DNA of 64,000 bases, from positions 1 to 64,000 of the forward strand of contig NZ_JXQZ01000027.1 in the NCBI RefSeq assembly GCF_000878135.1, read 5' to 3'. The translations under genes and the position numbers were made by a program. The notes under the pieces were generated by a model. It was not told where the DNA came from, searched no databases, and saw only the letters and a program-made list of their open reading frames with translations. The stretch is from Frigoribacterium sp. MEB024. Lineage in GTDB: Bacteria; Actinomycetota; Actinomycetes; Actinomycetales; Microbacteriaceae. This document shows positions 16,230 through 24,402 of the stretch, in pieces (the stretch's first letter is position 1; each line of letters opens with the position of its first letter).

Positions 16230-16775
16230 ATGCAGCAGCCCAGGGGCCTCGATCAGCTCGTATCGGAATGGCGGAGCTCCGGACCAGGACGTGCGCGCTT
16301 CGTGCCGGGCTTCGACCCATCAGGTGGAGGAGCAGCGGCGACAGTTCTCGTGCTGATGGAATCACCCGGTCCTGCCACGATCAAGCAGGGCGAGGACGCG
16401 ATCAGCAGTGAGGACAACCCGGGGCCGACGGCGTCTGCGTTCAGGCGAGCACGGATCGAGTCGGGTCTGGGCAGGAACGTCTACCTGCGATGGAACATCG
16501 TCCCGTGGGCCCTTGGTCGGGCGCCGACCGTCACCGATCTCGACGAGGCACGCCCTGCCCTGGCTCAGCTGCTCGTTTCTCTGCCGCAGCTGCGGGCGAT
16601 CGTGACCTTCGGCACTCCGGCCCTGACGGGCGTGATGAGGTACTTCACCCTGGAACCGCGTGCGAGGGTCGTGCCCGTGCTCGCGGCACCCCATCTGTCG
16701 CCGGCGAACGCCACCCGCGCCGGCGAGAAGCACCTGCGGGCCGTCACGGCCCTACGGCACGCTTCGCTTCTCTGA
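16230..16775 (+). CDS. uracil-DNA-glycosylase-like protein
   Basis: Protein of 181 residues with the UDG-superfamily layout. An early loop VLVLMESPGPAT stands where family 4/5 enzymes have GEAPG. An NIVPWALGRA segment follows, then a central strand LRAIVTFGTPAL, and a late HLSPANA loop equivalent to the DNA-binding HPSP. The family removes damaged or uracil bases, but the altered motif A means the activity here is unproven. TAGCGT lies six bases before the ATG, so the mRNA is probably leaderless. It is immediately convergent with the LysR gene: the two stop codons are adjacent. Confidence 0.65.
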   Translation: MQQPRGLDQLVSEWRSSGPGRARFVPGFDPSGGGAAATVLVLMESPGPATIKQGEDAISSEDNPGPTASAFRRARIESGLGRNVYLRWNIVPWALGRAPTVTDLDEARPALAQLLVSLPQLRAIVTFGTPALTGVMRYFTLEPRARVVPVLAAPHLSPANATRAGEKHLRAVTALRHASLL

Positions 16776-17711
16776 TCATCTCGGCGAGGAGTCGGGGCTG
16801 TGCTGCGACGCGGCGATCACGGCCAGGAGATCCTGCGCCCCGGCGCTCAGACCGGCCGACCACACGGCGCGGAACGGGCGCCTCAGGTCGACGGCTGCCG
16901 GGACGGTGACGAGGCGCCCGGCACGGAGGTCGTCCTCGACCAGCAACGAGCTGATGACTCCCGGACCCACACCGCCGGCGATGGCCGCCCGGATGGCGCC
17001 CGTCGACGACAACTGCGCAGCGGGTTCTGCCATCAGGGCAGGGTCGATCCCCAGGGCGAGCTCGAGGGTCCGGCGGGTGCCCGAGCCCGACTCCCGAGAC
17101 ACGAGCGGTGTGGATGCGAGATCCGCTGCCGTCACGGGTTCGGACTTCGATGCCCATGCGTGCCTCGGCGAGACGACGACGAGCAGTTCGTCGACACCCA
17201 GGACGGTCGTGGCGAGCCCGTCGGCCTCATCAGGGGTCTCCGTGAACCCGAGGTGCGCGCGCCCCGAACGGACCTCGTCAACGACCCAGTCGCTGTTGCC
17301 CGATTCCAGGCGTACCCGGACACGATCCGCTGCCGCTGTCATCCAGCGTGGCATCAGCGCCTCTGACACCGTCTGACTCGCCGCGACGAGGAGAGCGTCG
17401 GAGGCGCCGGTCATCAGGGTGTGCAGCGATCGTTCGAAGGTGGTCGCCGCCTCGAGCAGGGGTCGGCCCCACTCGCACACCAGGAGTCCGTGCTCGGTCA
17501 GCGCCGAGCCCGCCCGAGAACGGACGAGCAACGTACGACCCAGCCGCCGCTCGGCGCCCGTGATGCGAGACGACGCCGCCTGCTGGCTGATGCCCACCGA
17601 TGTCGCGGCCCGGCCCAGACTGCCCGATCTCGAGATCGCCTCCAGCAGTCGGAGCGTCTCGAGATCAACAGGGAGTCCGGTCACAAGGATCGATTGTGAC
17701 ACCACAAGCAT
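16776..17711 (-). CDS. LysR-type transcriptional regulator of the TDT transporter
   Basis: About 311 residues from the ATG at 17711; a GTG at 17684 gives 302 and may be the true start, because the palindrome at 17694-17707 would then lie upstream. The N-terminal winged HTH is clear: LETLRLLEAISRSGSLGRAA, then TSVGISQQAASSRITGAERR. A substrate-binding domain follows (LLVAASQTVSEALMPRWM onward). It is divergent from the TDT permease gene, a pair known from sulfite or C4-dicarboxylate efflux loci. It probably activates the permease in response to a small ligand and represses itself. Confidence 0.85.
   Translation of the reverse strand: MLVVSQSILVTGLPVDLETLRLLEAISRSGSLGRAATSVGISQQAASSRITGAERRLGRTLLVRSRAGSALTEHGLLVCEWGRPLLEAATTFERSLHTLMTGASDALLVAASQTVSEALMPRWMTAAADRVRVRLESGNSDWVVDEVRSGRAHLGFTETPDEADGLATTVLGVDELLVVVSPRHAWASKSEPVTAADLASTPLVSRESGSGTRRTLELALGIDPALMAEPAAQLSSTGAIRAAIAGGVGPGVISSLLVEDDLRAGRLVTVPAAVDLRRPFRAVWSAGLSAGAQDLLAVIAASQHSPDSSPR
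17694..17707. promoter_or_regulatory. LysR-type operator between regulator and transporter
   Basis: TTGTG-ACAC-CACAA, a T-N11-A-type inverted repeat, lies 47 bases before the transporter start. This is the expected position for LysR control of a divergent pair. Confidence 0.5.
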
Positions 17712-17753
17712 CCGCCCGTATCGGCAGCCGGACGCACGTACGAAGATCGAGGC

Positions 17754-18902
17754 ATGCCTGCCGCGATCACACCGACTGTCGCCCCTCCCCGCACGCACGG
17801 TCTGTTCCGCCAGCTCGAGCACCGCGGGCAGATCGTGTCGAACCTGACCCCGAACTGGTTCGCGTCGATCATGGGGACCGGCATCGTCGCCAACGCCGCG
17901 GCGACCCTGCCGTTGCAGTTCCCGGGGCTGCGCCCTGCCGCGACCATCGTCTGGGCACTGGCCAGCGTGTTGTTGGTCGCTCTCAGCACGGCGACCGTCA
18001 TGCACTGGGTGCGTTACCGAGCCACCGCGCGGGGGCATCGACTCAATCCGGTGATGGCGCACTTCTACGGGGCACCGCCCATGGCGCTGCTGACCGTCGG
18101 CGCGGGCACCCTGCTCTTGGGCAGAGACGTCCTCGGTACGCCCCTGGCGGTCGGCATCGACTGGGTGTTGTGGACCATCGGTACGGTGCTCGGCCTCGTC
18201 AGCGCGATCGCGGTCCCGTACCTGACGTTCACCCGGCACGACACGGCCCCCGACAGTGCGTTCGGCGGCTGGCTCATGCCCGTGGTTCCCCCGATGGTGT
18301 CTGCCTCGACCGGTGCGCTGCTGCTGCCCTTCCTGCCCGCGGGGCAGGCCAGGCAGAATATGCTCTGGGGGTGCTACGCGATGTTCGGGTTGTCGTTGCT
18401 GGCGTCGATCGTGATCATCACGCTGATCTGGTCACGCCTGGCCCAGCACAAGATCGGCCCGGCCGGCATGGTCCCGACCCTCTGGATCGTCCTCGGCCCC
18501 CTGGGGCAGTCGATCACCGCGGCCAACCTGCTCGGTGGCAACGCCCACCTCGCCGTCGACCAGGGAACCTCGCACGCCCTGTTCGTCTTCGGGCTCGTCT
18601 ACGGTGTGCCCACTCTGGGATTCGCCCTGATGTGGGCGGCACTGGCATCGGCCATCACCCGCCGCACCATCCGCCAGGGGCTCCCGTTCTCACTCACCTG
18701 GTGGTCGTTCACCTTCCCCGTCGGCACCTGCGTGACAGGCCTGAACGGTCTGGCCCTGCACACGGGACTCGTCGCGCTGCAGGTACTGGCGGTCGTGTTC
18801 TACATCGGGCTCGTCGGGGCCTGGGTCACGGTCGCCGTGCGCACCTTCCACGGCAGCGTCATACGCGGAACGCTCCTCGCGCCTCCCCGTCCCCTGCCCT
18901 GA
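17754..18902 (+). CDS. TDT family (TehA/SLAC1-fold) permease
   Basis: Integral membrane channel-like transporter of 382 residues with about ten membrane helices, starting at NLTPNWFASIMGTGIVANAA, a typical TDT opening. The family includes tellurite-resistance TehA, malate permease Mae1 and the sulfite exporter Ssu1. The LysR neighbour and actinobacterial relatives fit sulfite or dicarboxylate efflux, but the substrate is inference. The start is the ATG at 17754. The ends are hydrophilic, and the last 40 residues, with TFHGSVIRG, lie in the cytoplasm. Confidence 0.85.
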   Translation: MPAAITPTVAPPRTHGLFRQLEHRGQIVSNLTPNWFASIMGTGIVANAAATLPLQFPGLRPAATIVWALASVLLVALSTATVMHWVRYRATARGHRLNPVMAHFYGAPPMALLTVGAGTLLLGRDVLGTPLAVGIDWVLWTIGTVLGLVSAIAVPYLTFTRHDTAPDSAFGGWLMPVVPPMVSASTGALLLPFLPAGQARQNMLWGCYAMFGLSLLASIVIITLIWSRLAQHKIGPAGMVPTLWIVLGPLGQSITAANLLGGNAHLAVDQGTSHALFVFGLVYGVPTLGFALMWAALASAITRRTIRQGLPFSLTWWSFTFPVGTCVTGLNGLALHTGLVALQVLAVVFYIGLVGAWVTVAVRTFHGSVIRGTLLAPPRPLP

Positions 18903-18934
18903 CCGCGGACGACGAGGGTGCGTGGGGGAGTGGC

Positions 18935-19378
18935 TCAGATCGAACAGGCGTCGTTCCAGTCACGGCGATAGGCCTCGGGGTCACTGACGTCGACGATGGC
19001 CGAGGCGGCGCCCTTGGGCTCGTCACGCGACCGGTAGCTCTCGAACGCCACCGCACTGCGGTCGTTGCTCGCCGGATCACGCACCCCGGAGGCTTCAACC
19101 CACAGAGTCCAGTTCCACCGCGTCCGGACGCCAGGCTGCAACGCGCCTTCGCCGACGACCAACAGCACGTCCGTGCCGGCGGGTGAAGACTCGAAGTCTG
19201 CGCCCGTGAATGATCGGACCGACGACGTGAGGCCTCTCGCGCTGATCTCCCGAGCTAACTGACTGCCCATGTCCGAGAGATGCTCGCCAGCATCGCCATC
19301 CACAGCCACGATGCCTCCACCGGACGGAAGCTGACTCAGCATCTCGGAAACCAAGTCATGGATGACGGTGTTGCTCAT
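18935..19378 (-). CDS. degenerate P-loop (uridine-kinase-like) protein
   Basis: Protein of 147 residues. It opens with IVAVDGDAGEHLSDMGSQLA. This sits where uridine-kinase-like proteins have VDGxSGSGKTTLA, but the GKT of Walker A is absent. Later blocks, VLLVVGEGAL and WNWTLWVEASG, fit the kinase fold's strands, and YRSRDEPKGAAS the lid region. Nucleotide binding is therefore unlikely in the usual way. It stands alone between the TDT gene and a gap of about 190 bases. The relation to uridine kinase is by eye and only suggestive. Confidence 0.5.
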   Translation of the reverse strand: MSNTVIHDLVSEMLSQLPSGGGIVAVDGDAGEHLSDMGSQLAREISARGLTSSVRSFTGADFESSPAGTDVLLVVGEGALQPGVRTRWNWTLWVEASGVRDPASNDRSAVAFESYRSRDEPKGAASAIVDVSDPEAYRRDWNDACSI

Positions 19379-19571
19379 GATGCTTTCTCCTGCTCACTCG
19401 TTCGTCGAAACGGAAAAGGGAGTCGGCGGCCGCCGACTGATGCGGCTGCACGAAGCGGTCGCGAACCTGATGCAACCACGAGCATGCGCCGACGTTCAGC
19501 CCTGTAGAAGCGCGTGCTTGGAGCGCCCGATAGGGGATCGTCTATCGGACACCTGCGAACTGGTGGACGCG

Positions 19572-19886
19572 CTAATGGTCCGTGCTCTGAAACGACGAGA
19601 TGGCTTCCTGAAGCTGAGCCAGCGACGGAGAACCTGCAAGACCATCGGGAGTGAGGTAGACGCGGCAGGCCAAACCAGGAGGCGCGTCCGGGGCCGGGAA
19701 GAGCGGGGTGCCGTCGATGAGCAGTGTTGGCGAGCCTCGGAAGTCCAACGCTTCTGCGTCGGCCTGCGTTTCAACGCGCTGCTCGATCACGGTGAAGTCA
19801 TTCCGATCTGCCTTAATGACGGCCAGACGCTCGGCTGTGGTTTCCCAGTTCGGGCACCCGTCGAAGTACTGCAAGGTGATTTGCAT
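19572..19886 (-). CDS. thioredoxin-fold protein (arsenic/mercury-locus type)
   Basis: Protein of 104 residues. QITLQYFDGCPNWETTAERL gives a thioredoxin-like first strand and one active-site-type Cys (FDGCPNW). DFRGSPTLLIDG is the cis-Pro region, and APPGLACRVY adds a second Cys. Similar small proteins accompany arsenic and mercury resistance genes. It lies 44 bases downstream of the permease stop on the same strand and is probably co-transcribed with it. A role in thiol chemistry or metal handling is inference. Confidence 0.65.
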   Translation of the reverse strand: MQITLQYFDGCPNWETTAERLAVIKADRNDFTVIEQRVETQADAEALDFRGSPTLLIDGTPLFPAPDAPPGLACRVYLTPDGLAGSPSLAQLQEAISSFQSTDH

Positions 19887-19930
19887 CTCTCGACGCTAAA
19901 CGCTGGCGAGGGCCGGTGGCCTATCTCGGA

Positions 19931-20926
19931 CTACTTGCCAGTTTTCGTGACGGGATGGGCCTTTGTGGTTTGACTGCTCACGAGGCGGGGGATGAGTCGG
20001 ACGAAGATCACCATGCCCATGAGTTCGACGAGCGTCTGGGTCACGACAACGACCGGGGCAAGCGACAGTGACGCCGGCAGGGCCAGCGCGAGCGGCAAGA
20101 CCACGAGCGAGTTCCTGGTCGCGCCGCTGAACACCAGGGCCCGGGTTGCTGGCACGTCGAGTCGGAAGGTGCGAGCAATGCCGATTCCGATCGCCGCCAT
20201 GACGACGAGGAACCCGGCGTAGATCGGCACCAGCACGAGCAACTGCCCCAAGGAGTCCCCAACAGCTCCCGCTTGGGAGGCCACGACGGTGAACAGGGTC
20301 GCCATCATCAGCGGCACCATCACGCCCAGCATCGTCCGCTCGATCACGACACCGGATCGGTGTCGCCGGGCGAGTGCCTGCACGAGCGCGGCCGCGGTGA
20401 GCGGGACAGCGATCAGGAGAAGGAAGGCCCGGGCGAAGGGGCCGACCTCGACCACGGCGACGCCCTCGGGGCCGATGAACACCAGCAGGTACAGCGGCAG
20501 GAGGAGGATCTGCGCCAGCATCAGCAGCGGTGCAGCGGCGAGGAGCCGTTCCGACGCGCCGCCAGCAAGGCCGGCGAACACGATCACGTAGTCGATGCAC
20601 GGGGTCAGCAGCACCAGCAGCACCCCGAACAGCAGCGCCGGCTCGTCCGCAACAAACCGGGACAGCCCGTACGCGACGACCGGGACGACGGCGAAGTTCA
20701 GCACCCCGACCGCGGCGAGGAACCGTCCGTCGCGGAGGGACTTCCCGATCGCGGCGAACGGGACCCCGAGGAACGTCGCGAACAGCAGGAGCGCGAGCAC
20801 GGGCTCGATCGCTGCCTCTAGGTGGTTTGCTCCCGGCACGGTGAGGCCGACGACGCCGGCAGCCAGGATCGCCGCCAGGTAGAGGCCTATCTGCCGGTGT
20901 TCGAGCCAGGAGACGACCGCGTTCAC
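19931..20926 (-). CDS. arsenic-resistance-type permease, BASS superfamily
   Basis: Transporter of 331 residues with about ten membrane helices. The sequence resembles bile-acid:sodium-symporter-like arsenic resistance proteins: FATFLGVPFAAIGKSLRDGRF, the helix break LLTPCIDYVIVFAGLAGG with a Cys, and SGATRNSLVVLPLAL near the end. It is distinct from the Acr3 protein at 24403-25488, so the locus has two candidate exporters. It is divergent from a MerR regulator and followed by the thioredoxin-fold gene. Substrate (arsenite or an organoarsenical) is not determinable. Confidence 0.75.
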   Translation of the reverse strand: MNAVVSWLEHRQIGLYLAAILAAGVVGLTVPGANHLEAAIEPVLALLLFATFLGVPFAAIGKSLRDGRFLAAVGVLNFAVVPVVAYGLSRFVADEPALLFGVLLVLLTPCIDYVIVFAGLAGGASERLLAAAPLLMLAQILLLPLYLLVFIGPEGVAVVEVGPFARAFLLLIAVPLTAAALVQALARRHRSGVVIERTMLGVMVPLMMATLFTVVASQAGAVGDSLGQLLVLVPIYAGFLVVMAAIGIGIARTFRLDVPATRALVFSGATRNSLVVLPLALALPASLSLAPVVVVTQTLVELMGMVIFVRLIPRLVSSQTTKAHPVTKTGK

Positions 20927-20981
20927 GGCTGGACTGGTGTGGAGGAGGAAGGCACGTCAGTGACCGTAGAGGTTCGAGCCG

Positions 20982-21015
20982 CTTGAAGGTCAAGTGGCAC
21001 CGGCGGCTCTATGGT
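20982..21015 (+). promoter_or_regulatory. MerR-type promoter
   Basis: CTTGAAGGTCAAG (20982-20994) forms an inverted repeat overlapping a -35-like TTGAAG. A -10-like TATGGT (21010-21015) is spaced 21 bases away. A long spacer with a dyad is the hallmark of MerR-controlled promoters. It lies between the permease and merR genes. Confidence 0.45.
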
Positions 21016-21021
21016 CGCGGT

Positions 21022-21423
21022 GTGCGAATCTCCGAGGTCAGCAAGCGCAGCGGCGTCCCCGCCACGGCGCTCCGCTACTACGAGTCCATCGGGCTCTTGA
21101 CTGCTGCCAGGACCTTGAACGGGTACCGGGATTACAGCCCGGACGTTCTCAGTCGGCTCGACCTGATCGAGGCCAGCAAGGAACTCGGGCTGCCTCTTGA
21201 TCAGATCGGCGTGCACCTCAGCACCATGGAGTCGACGTCCTGCACCGATGTCCGCGAAGCCTTACGGCCGCTCCTGGCCGAGCAGGTGCGTCAGATCGAG
21301 GAGAAGCAGGCCCGCCTCGACCAGCTCCGATCGCGTCTCTCGCGCGCCGAGCACGACCTGGCCGAATGCCCTGACCGGTCTGAGCGGTGCTCGACCGAGT
21401 GCGTCTTCCGCACCAGCGCCTAG
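21022..21423 (+). CDS. MerR family regulator with Cys-rich C-terminus
   Basis: Protein of 133 residues from the GTG at 21022, where the family's first strand (RISEVSKRSGV) begins; a longer frame starts at 20983. The winged HTH is typical: ATALRYYESIGLLTAARTLNGYRDYSPDVL. A dimerisation coiled coil (EQVRQIEEKQARLDQLRSRL) and a tail with three Cys (AECPDRSERCSTEC) follow. The Cys could sense a metal or metalloid. It is divergent from the BASS-type permease, which is its likely target. Its last four bases overlap the arsN1 stop, so the genes are convergent. Confidence 0.82.
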   Translation: MRISEVSKRSGVPATALRYYESIGLLTAARTLNGYRDYSPDVLSRLDLIEASKELGLPLDQIGVHLSTMESTSCTDVREALRPLLAEQVRQIEEKQARLDQLRSRLSRAEHDLAECPDRSERCSTECVFRTSA

Positions 21424-21935
21424 GAAGGGTCGGTGGGTGAGCGTCGTTCGATCAGAACGGTGTCGCGCCACACGCCGGCATAAGGGCCTGCTTCGGAGCG
21501 CGCGATCCGTTCCCGCGTCCCGATCCGGCGGAACCCCGCCCTGTCGTGGAGGGCCAGGCTCGCCCCGTTCTCGGGGAAGATCGACGACTGAACGGTCCAG
21601 ATGTCCGAAGCATCCACCGAGTCGAGGAACGCACTCAGCAACTCCCATCCAATGCCACGTCCTCGCGCCGCGGCGGTGACGTAGACGGAGTGCTCGACGA
21701 CACCTGCATACGCTGGCCTGGCCGACGTCGCAGACGCCGCCACCCAGCCGAGCACGGCGCCCGCGGTGTCGTCGACCGCGACGAACCGGTGCGCGGCGAG
21801 CTTGCCTGCATCGAACGCGTCCCAGGTCGGGGTGCGGGTCTCGAAGGTGGCGTTACCGGTGTCGATACCCTCCTGGTAGATCTGCTCGATGGCGGGCCAG
21901 TCGTCCGGGGCCATGGCCCGGACGGTGACGCTCAC
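21420..21935 (-). CDS. arsN1: GNAT acetyltransferase, ArsN1/phosphinothricin acetyltransferase type
   Basis: Acetyl-CoA-dependent N-acetyltransferase of 171 residues. The protein shows the PAT pattern: IEQIYQEGIDTGNATFETRTPTW, then a central VEHSVYVTAAARGRGIGWELL acetyl-CoA loop, then SIFPENGASLALHDRAGF. In ars operons this family (ArsN1) acetylates and detoxifies arsinothricin, an organoarsenical glutamate mimic. The GTG start at 21935 overlaps the upstream stop as GTGA, giving coupled translation. An in-frame ATG upstream is rejected for that reason. The subfamily is inferred from context and similarity. Confidence 0.78.
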   Translation of the reverse strand: MSVTVRAMAPDDWPAIEQIYQEGIDTGNATFETRTPTWDAFDAGKLAAHRFVAVDDTAGAVLGWVAASATSARPAYAGVVEHSVYVTAAARGRGIGWELLSAFLDSVDASDIWTVQSSIFPENGASLALHDRAGFRRIGTRERIARSEAGPYAGVWRDTVLIERRSPTDPS

Positions 21936-23275
21936 GAGCAGCACCCACCTGCTGCCGGCCCGTCGACGGCGCACCCGGAGGCGTCCGGGAGGTTCGTCGA
22001 GCAGACACCCGTCTCGGGGAGTTCGAGCTGCACGAGGCGGGCGGCTTCGTGATTGCCAGCGAGTTCGTCCGCGATGGAACGCACCTGCTCGTAGCCGGTG
22101 AGCAGCAGGAACGTCGGGGCACGGCCGTACGACTTCATGCCGGCGATGTAGAAGTTCGGCTCCGGGTGCCCGAGCTCTGCGACCCCGTGCGGGTAGACCG
22201 TGCCGCAGGAATGCAGGTTTGGGTCGATCAGCGGTGCGAGCTGCCGAGGTGCTTCGACGATCTCGTCCAGGGATACCCGGATCTCACGGAGCATGTCGAG
22301 GTCAGGGCGGAACCCGGTCGCGTTCACCACCACGTCCGCGGCGACCGTCAGGGGCTCACCGCGGCGACGCCCGACGAGCTGCACGCCGTCAGCGGTCTTG
22401 GTGACGTCGTCGACCTCGAACCGGTCGACCAGGGCGATCGCGCCGGCACGGACGAGGTCGCGGACGGCGCTGCCGAGGTCACCACGGCCTTCGAGCTGGT
22501 CGGCTGCTGACCCGTAGACCCGGGCGGGGGTGCTGCTGCGGATCGCCCACGTGATCGTCGTCCCGGGGGCGTCCTTGGCGAGGGTGGCGAGCTTGAGGAG
22601 GGTGTTCGCCGCCGAGTGGCCAGCGCCGACGACGACCGTGTGCCGGCCAGCGAACCGTTCCCGGTCGCGGCCGAGGACGTCGGGCAGGGCGTGGCTGATG
22701 CTGCCGGCGACGTCGTCGCCGTGGGAAAGGCCGACCCCGGAGGAGGTGAGGGTGTTGGGGGTCGTGTAGGTGCCTGAGGTGTCGATGACGGCGCGGGCGA
22801 GTTCGTCGCGCACCTCGCCGTCGTGGTCGAGGCGCAGCAGAAACGGCGTCTCGGCCCGCCCGGTGGAGCGGGTGCGGTCCATGCCCTGCCGGGACACTGC
22901 GGCGACCCGGTGCCCGTACCGGATGCGGCCGGACAGCTCAGGGGTCGCGGCGAGGGGTTCGAGGTAGTCGCGGACGAAGTCGGCACCGTAGGGGAGCTTC
23001 TTCGCTGCCGGGGCCTCCCAGTCGGTGGTGTCGAGGAGGCGTGCGGCGGCCGGGTCGACGAGGTGCTCCCACGGGGTGAACAGGCGCGTGTGACCCCACG
23101 CGCGGACCGCCGTCGCGGCACTCGGGCCGGCTTCGTAGATCACGACGTCGACGCCGCGTTCGAGGAGCTGCGCGGCAGCAGCGAGGCCAACAGGGCCGGC
23201 GCCGATGACGGCGACGGGGAGCCCGGCGAGGGTCGGTGCGTCGGTGCGGGGCGGGACAGAGAGGGTGAGGCTCAT
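21932..23275 (-). CDS. FAD/NAD(P)-binding oxidoreductase of the arsenic operon
   Basis: Flavin-dependent monooxygenase-like protein of 447 residues. The FAD-binding VIGAGPVGLAAAAQLLERG is at about residues 19-37, a central NAD(P)-binding VVGAGHSAANTLLKLA follows, and the late VVNATGFRPDLD is also typical. The tail has Cys residues (GVCSTNLPDASGCAV, then GGCC), which may bind arsenic. Such proteins (ArsO-like) recur beside arsC in actinobacteria, but the reaction is not known. The ATG at 23275 overlaps the upstream stop as ATGA. The longer frame to 23431 lies inside the previous gene and is rejected. Confidence 0.8.
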   Translation of the reverse strand: MSLTLSVPPRTDAPTLAGLPVAVIGAGPVGLAAAAQLLERGVDVVIYEAGPSAATAVRAWGHTRLFTPWEHLVDPAAARLLDTTDWEAPAAKKLPYGADFVRDYLEPLAATPELSGRIRYGHRVAAVSRQGMDRTRSTGRAETPFLLRLDHDGEVRDELARAVIDTSGTYTTPNTLTSSGVGLSHGDDVAGSISHALPDVLGRDRERFAGRHTVVVGAGHSAANTLLKLATLAKDAPGTTITWAIRSSTPARVYGSAADQLEGRGDLGSAVRDLVRAGAIALVDRFEVDDVTKTADGVQLVGRRRGEPLTVAADVVVNATGFRPDLDMLREIRVSLDEIVEAPRQLAPLIDPNLHSCGTVYPHGVAELGHPEPNFYIAGMKSYGRAPTFLLLTGYEQVRSIADELAGNHEAARLVQLELPETGVCSTNLPDASGCAVDGPAAGGCCS

Positions 23276-23943
23276 GCGGGGAGACCCTTCGATTCGATGC
23301 CGAGTTCGGCCAGGAGCGATTCGACGAGCTTGCGAACGTCGTCGCGGATGAGGCGCACCTGCTCGAGGGGGAGCCCGGCGGGGTCGGTGAGGTGCCAGTC
23401 GCGGTAGGTCTTGCTGGGGTAGATCGGGCACGCGTCGCCGCAGCCCATCGTGATCACGACGTCGGCTGCCTGCACGACGTCGTCTGTCAGCGGCTTCGGG
23501 AACGCCTCGTCAAGGTCGAGGCCCAGCTCTCGCATCGCTTCCGCGACGACGGGGTGGAGGTCTCGGGCGGGCATAGACCCGGCGGAGCGGACGTGGACGG
23601 CACCGCCGGAGAGGACGTTGGTGAACACGGCTGCCATCTGGGACCGGCCGGCGTTCTGCTCGCAGACGAACAGCACCTCCGGCACCGTCCGCTCGATCGC
23701 CCCGGTGGCCTGCCCGAGAGCAGTCAGCCGGTCGATCGCGAACCGGGTCGCATTGGTGGTCAGGTGCGCCCGGACTTGCGCTGTGCGAAGGAGAGCCGTG
23801 TAGGACTCGAGCACGTACCGCTCGATCGTCTCCGGTCCGAAGATGCCCTCGAACCGGGTGGCGAGGTCGCCCGCGGCACGCTTGAGTGCGTCCTCGGGGA
23901 AGGCAAGGCCCGGCAGGCCGCGCCTCGTGGTCAGGTCCGTCAT
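23272..23943 (-). CDS. arsenate reductase-like protein with N-terminal helical bundle
   Basis: Protein of 223 residues in two parts. Residues 1-80 are helical (FPEDALKRAAGDLATRFEGIF onward), like the three-helix bundle seen in some actinobacterial ArsC proteins. The rest is a low-molecular-weight phosphatase fold: VLFVCEQNAGRSQMAAVF is the P-loop with the nucleophile Cys, and ITMGCGDACPIYP has two more Cys for the thiol relay. It is likely to reduce arsenate with mycothiol. It lies 25 bases after the next arsC gene, so the two are paralogous tandem reductases. Confidence 0.82.
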   Translation of the reverse strand: MTDLTTRRGLPGLAFPEDALKRAAGDLATRFEGIFGPETIERYVLESYTALLRTAQVRAHLTTNATRFAIDRLTALGQATGAIERTVPEVLFVCEQNAGRSQMAAVFTNVLSGGAVHVRSAGSMPARDLHPVVAEAMRELGLDLDEAFPKPLTDDVVQAADVVITMGCGDACPIYPSKTYRDWHLTDPAGLPLEQVRLIRDDVRKLVESLLAELGIESKGLPA

Positions 23944-23968
23944 CGTCGTTTCCTCACAGCTCAGGGGG

Positions 23969-24379
23969 TTAGGCGGTCGCGGGTGCGATCTCGGCCAGGA
24001 GGGCCTGGATGCGGCCCTTGATGTCGTCGCGGATGGGGCGGACGTCCTCGATGCCGCGGCCAGCGGGGTCGGTCAGCTCCCAGTCCTCGTAGCGCTTGCC
24101 GGGGAAGATCGGGCACGCGTCGCCGCAGCCCATCGTGATCACGACGTCGCTGTCCCGGACGGCCTCGGTGGTGAGGACCTTGGGCTGGTTCCCGGCGATA
24201 TCGATGCCTTCCTCGGCCATGGCCTGGATCGCGATCGGGTTGATCCGGTCCTTGGGCTCGCTGCCGGCGGAGAGGACGTCGACGCGGTCGCCGGCCAGGG
24301 CCTGCATGTAGCCGGCGGCCATCTGGGAGCGGCCGGCGTTGTGGACGCAGACGAACAGGACGGTGGGCTTGGTGCTCAT
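23969..24379 (-). CDS. arsC: arsenate reductase (arsenate-mycothiol transferase type)
   Basis: Protein of 136 residues with the LMW-phosphatase fold. VLFVCVHNAGRSQMAA carries the nucleophile Cys11, and VVITMGCGDACPIFPGKRY holds the second Cys pair; a DPAGRG loop follows. It converts arsenate to arsenite, which the adjacent Acr3 exports. It is 23 bases downstream of acr3 on the same strand. Use of mycothiol rather than thioredoxin is inferred from the actinobacterial setting. Confidence 0.9.
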   Translation of the reverse strand: MSTKPTVLFVCVHNAGRSQMAAGYMQALAGDRVDVLSAGSEPKDRINPIAIQAMAEEGIDIAGNQPKVLTTEAVRDSDVVITMGCGDACPIFPGKRYEDWELTDPAGRGIEDVRPIRDDIKGRIQALLAEIAPATA

Positions 24380-24402
24380 GACGGGTTCCTTCGGGTGAGG
24401 GG

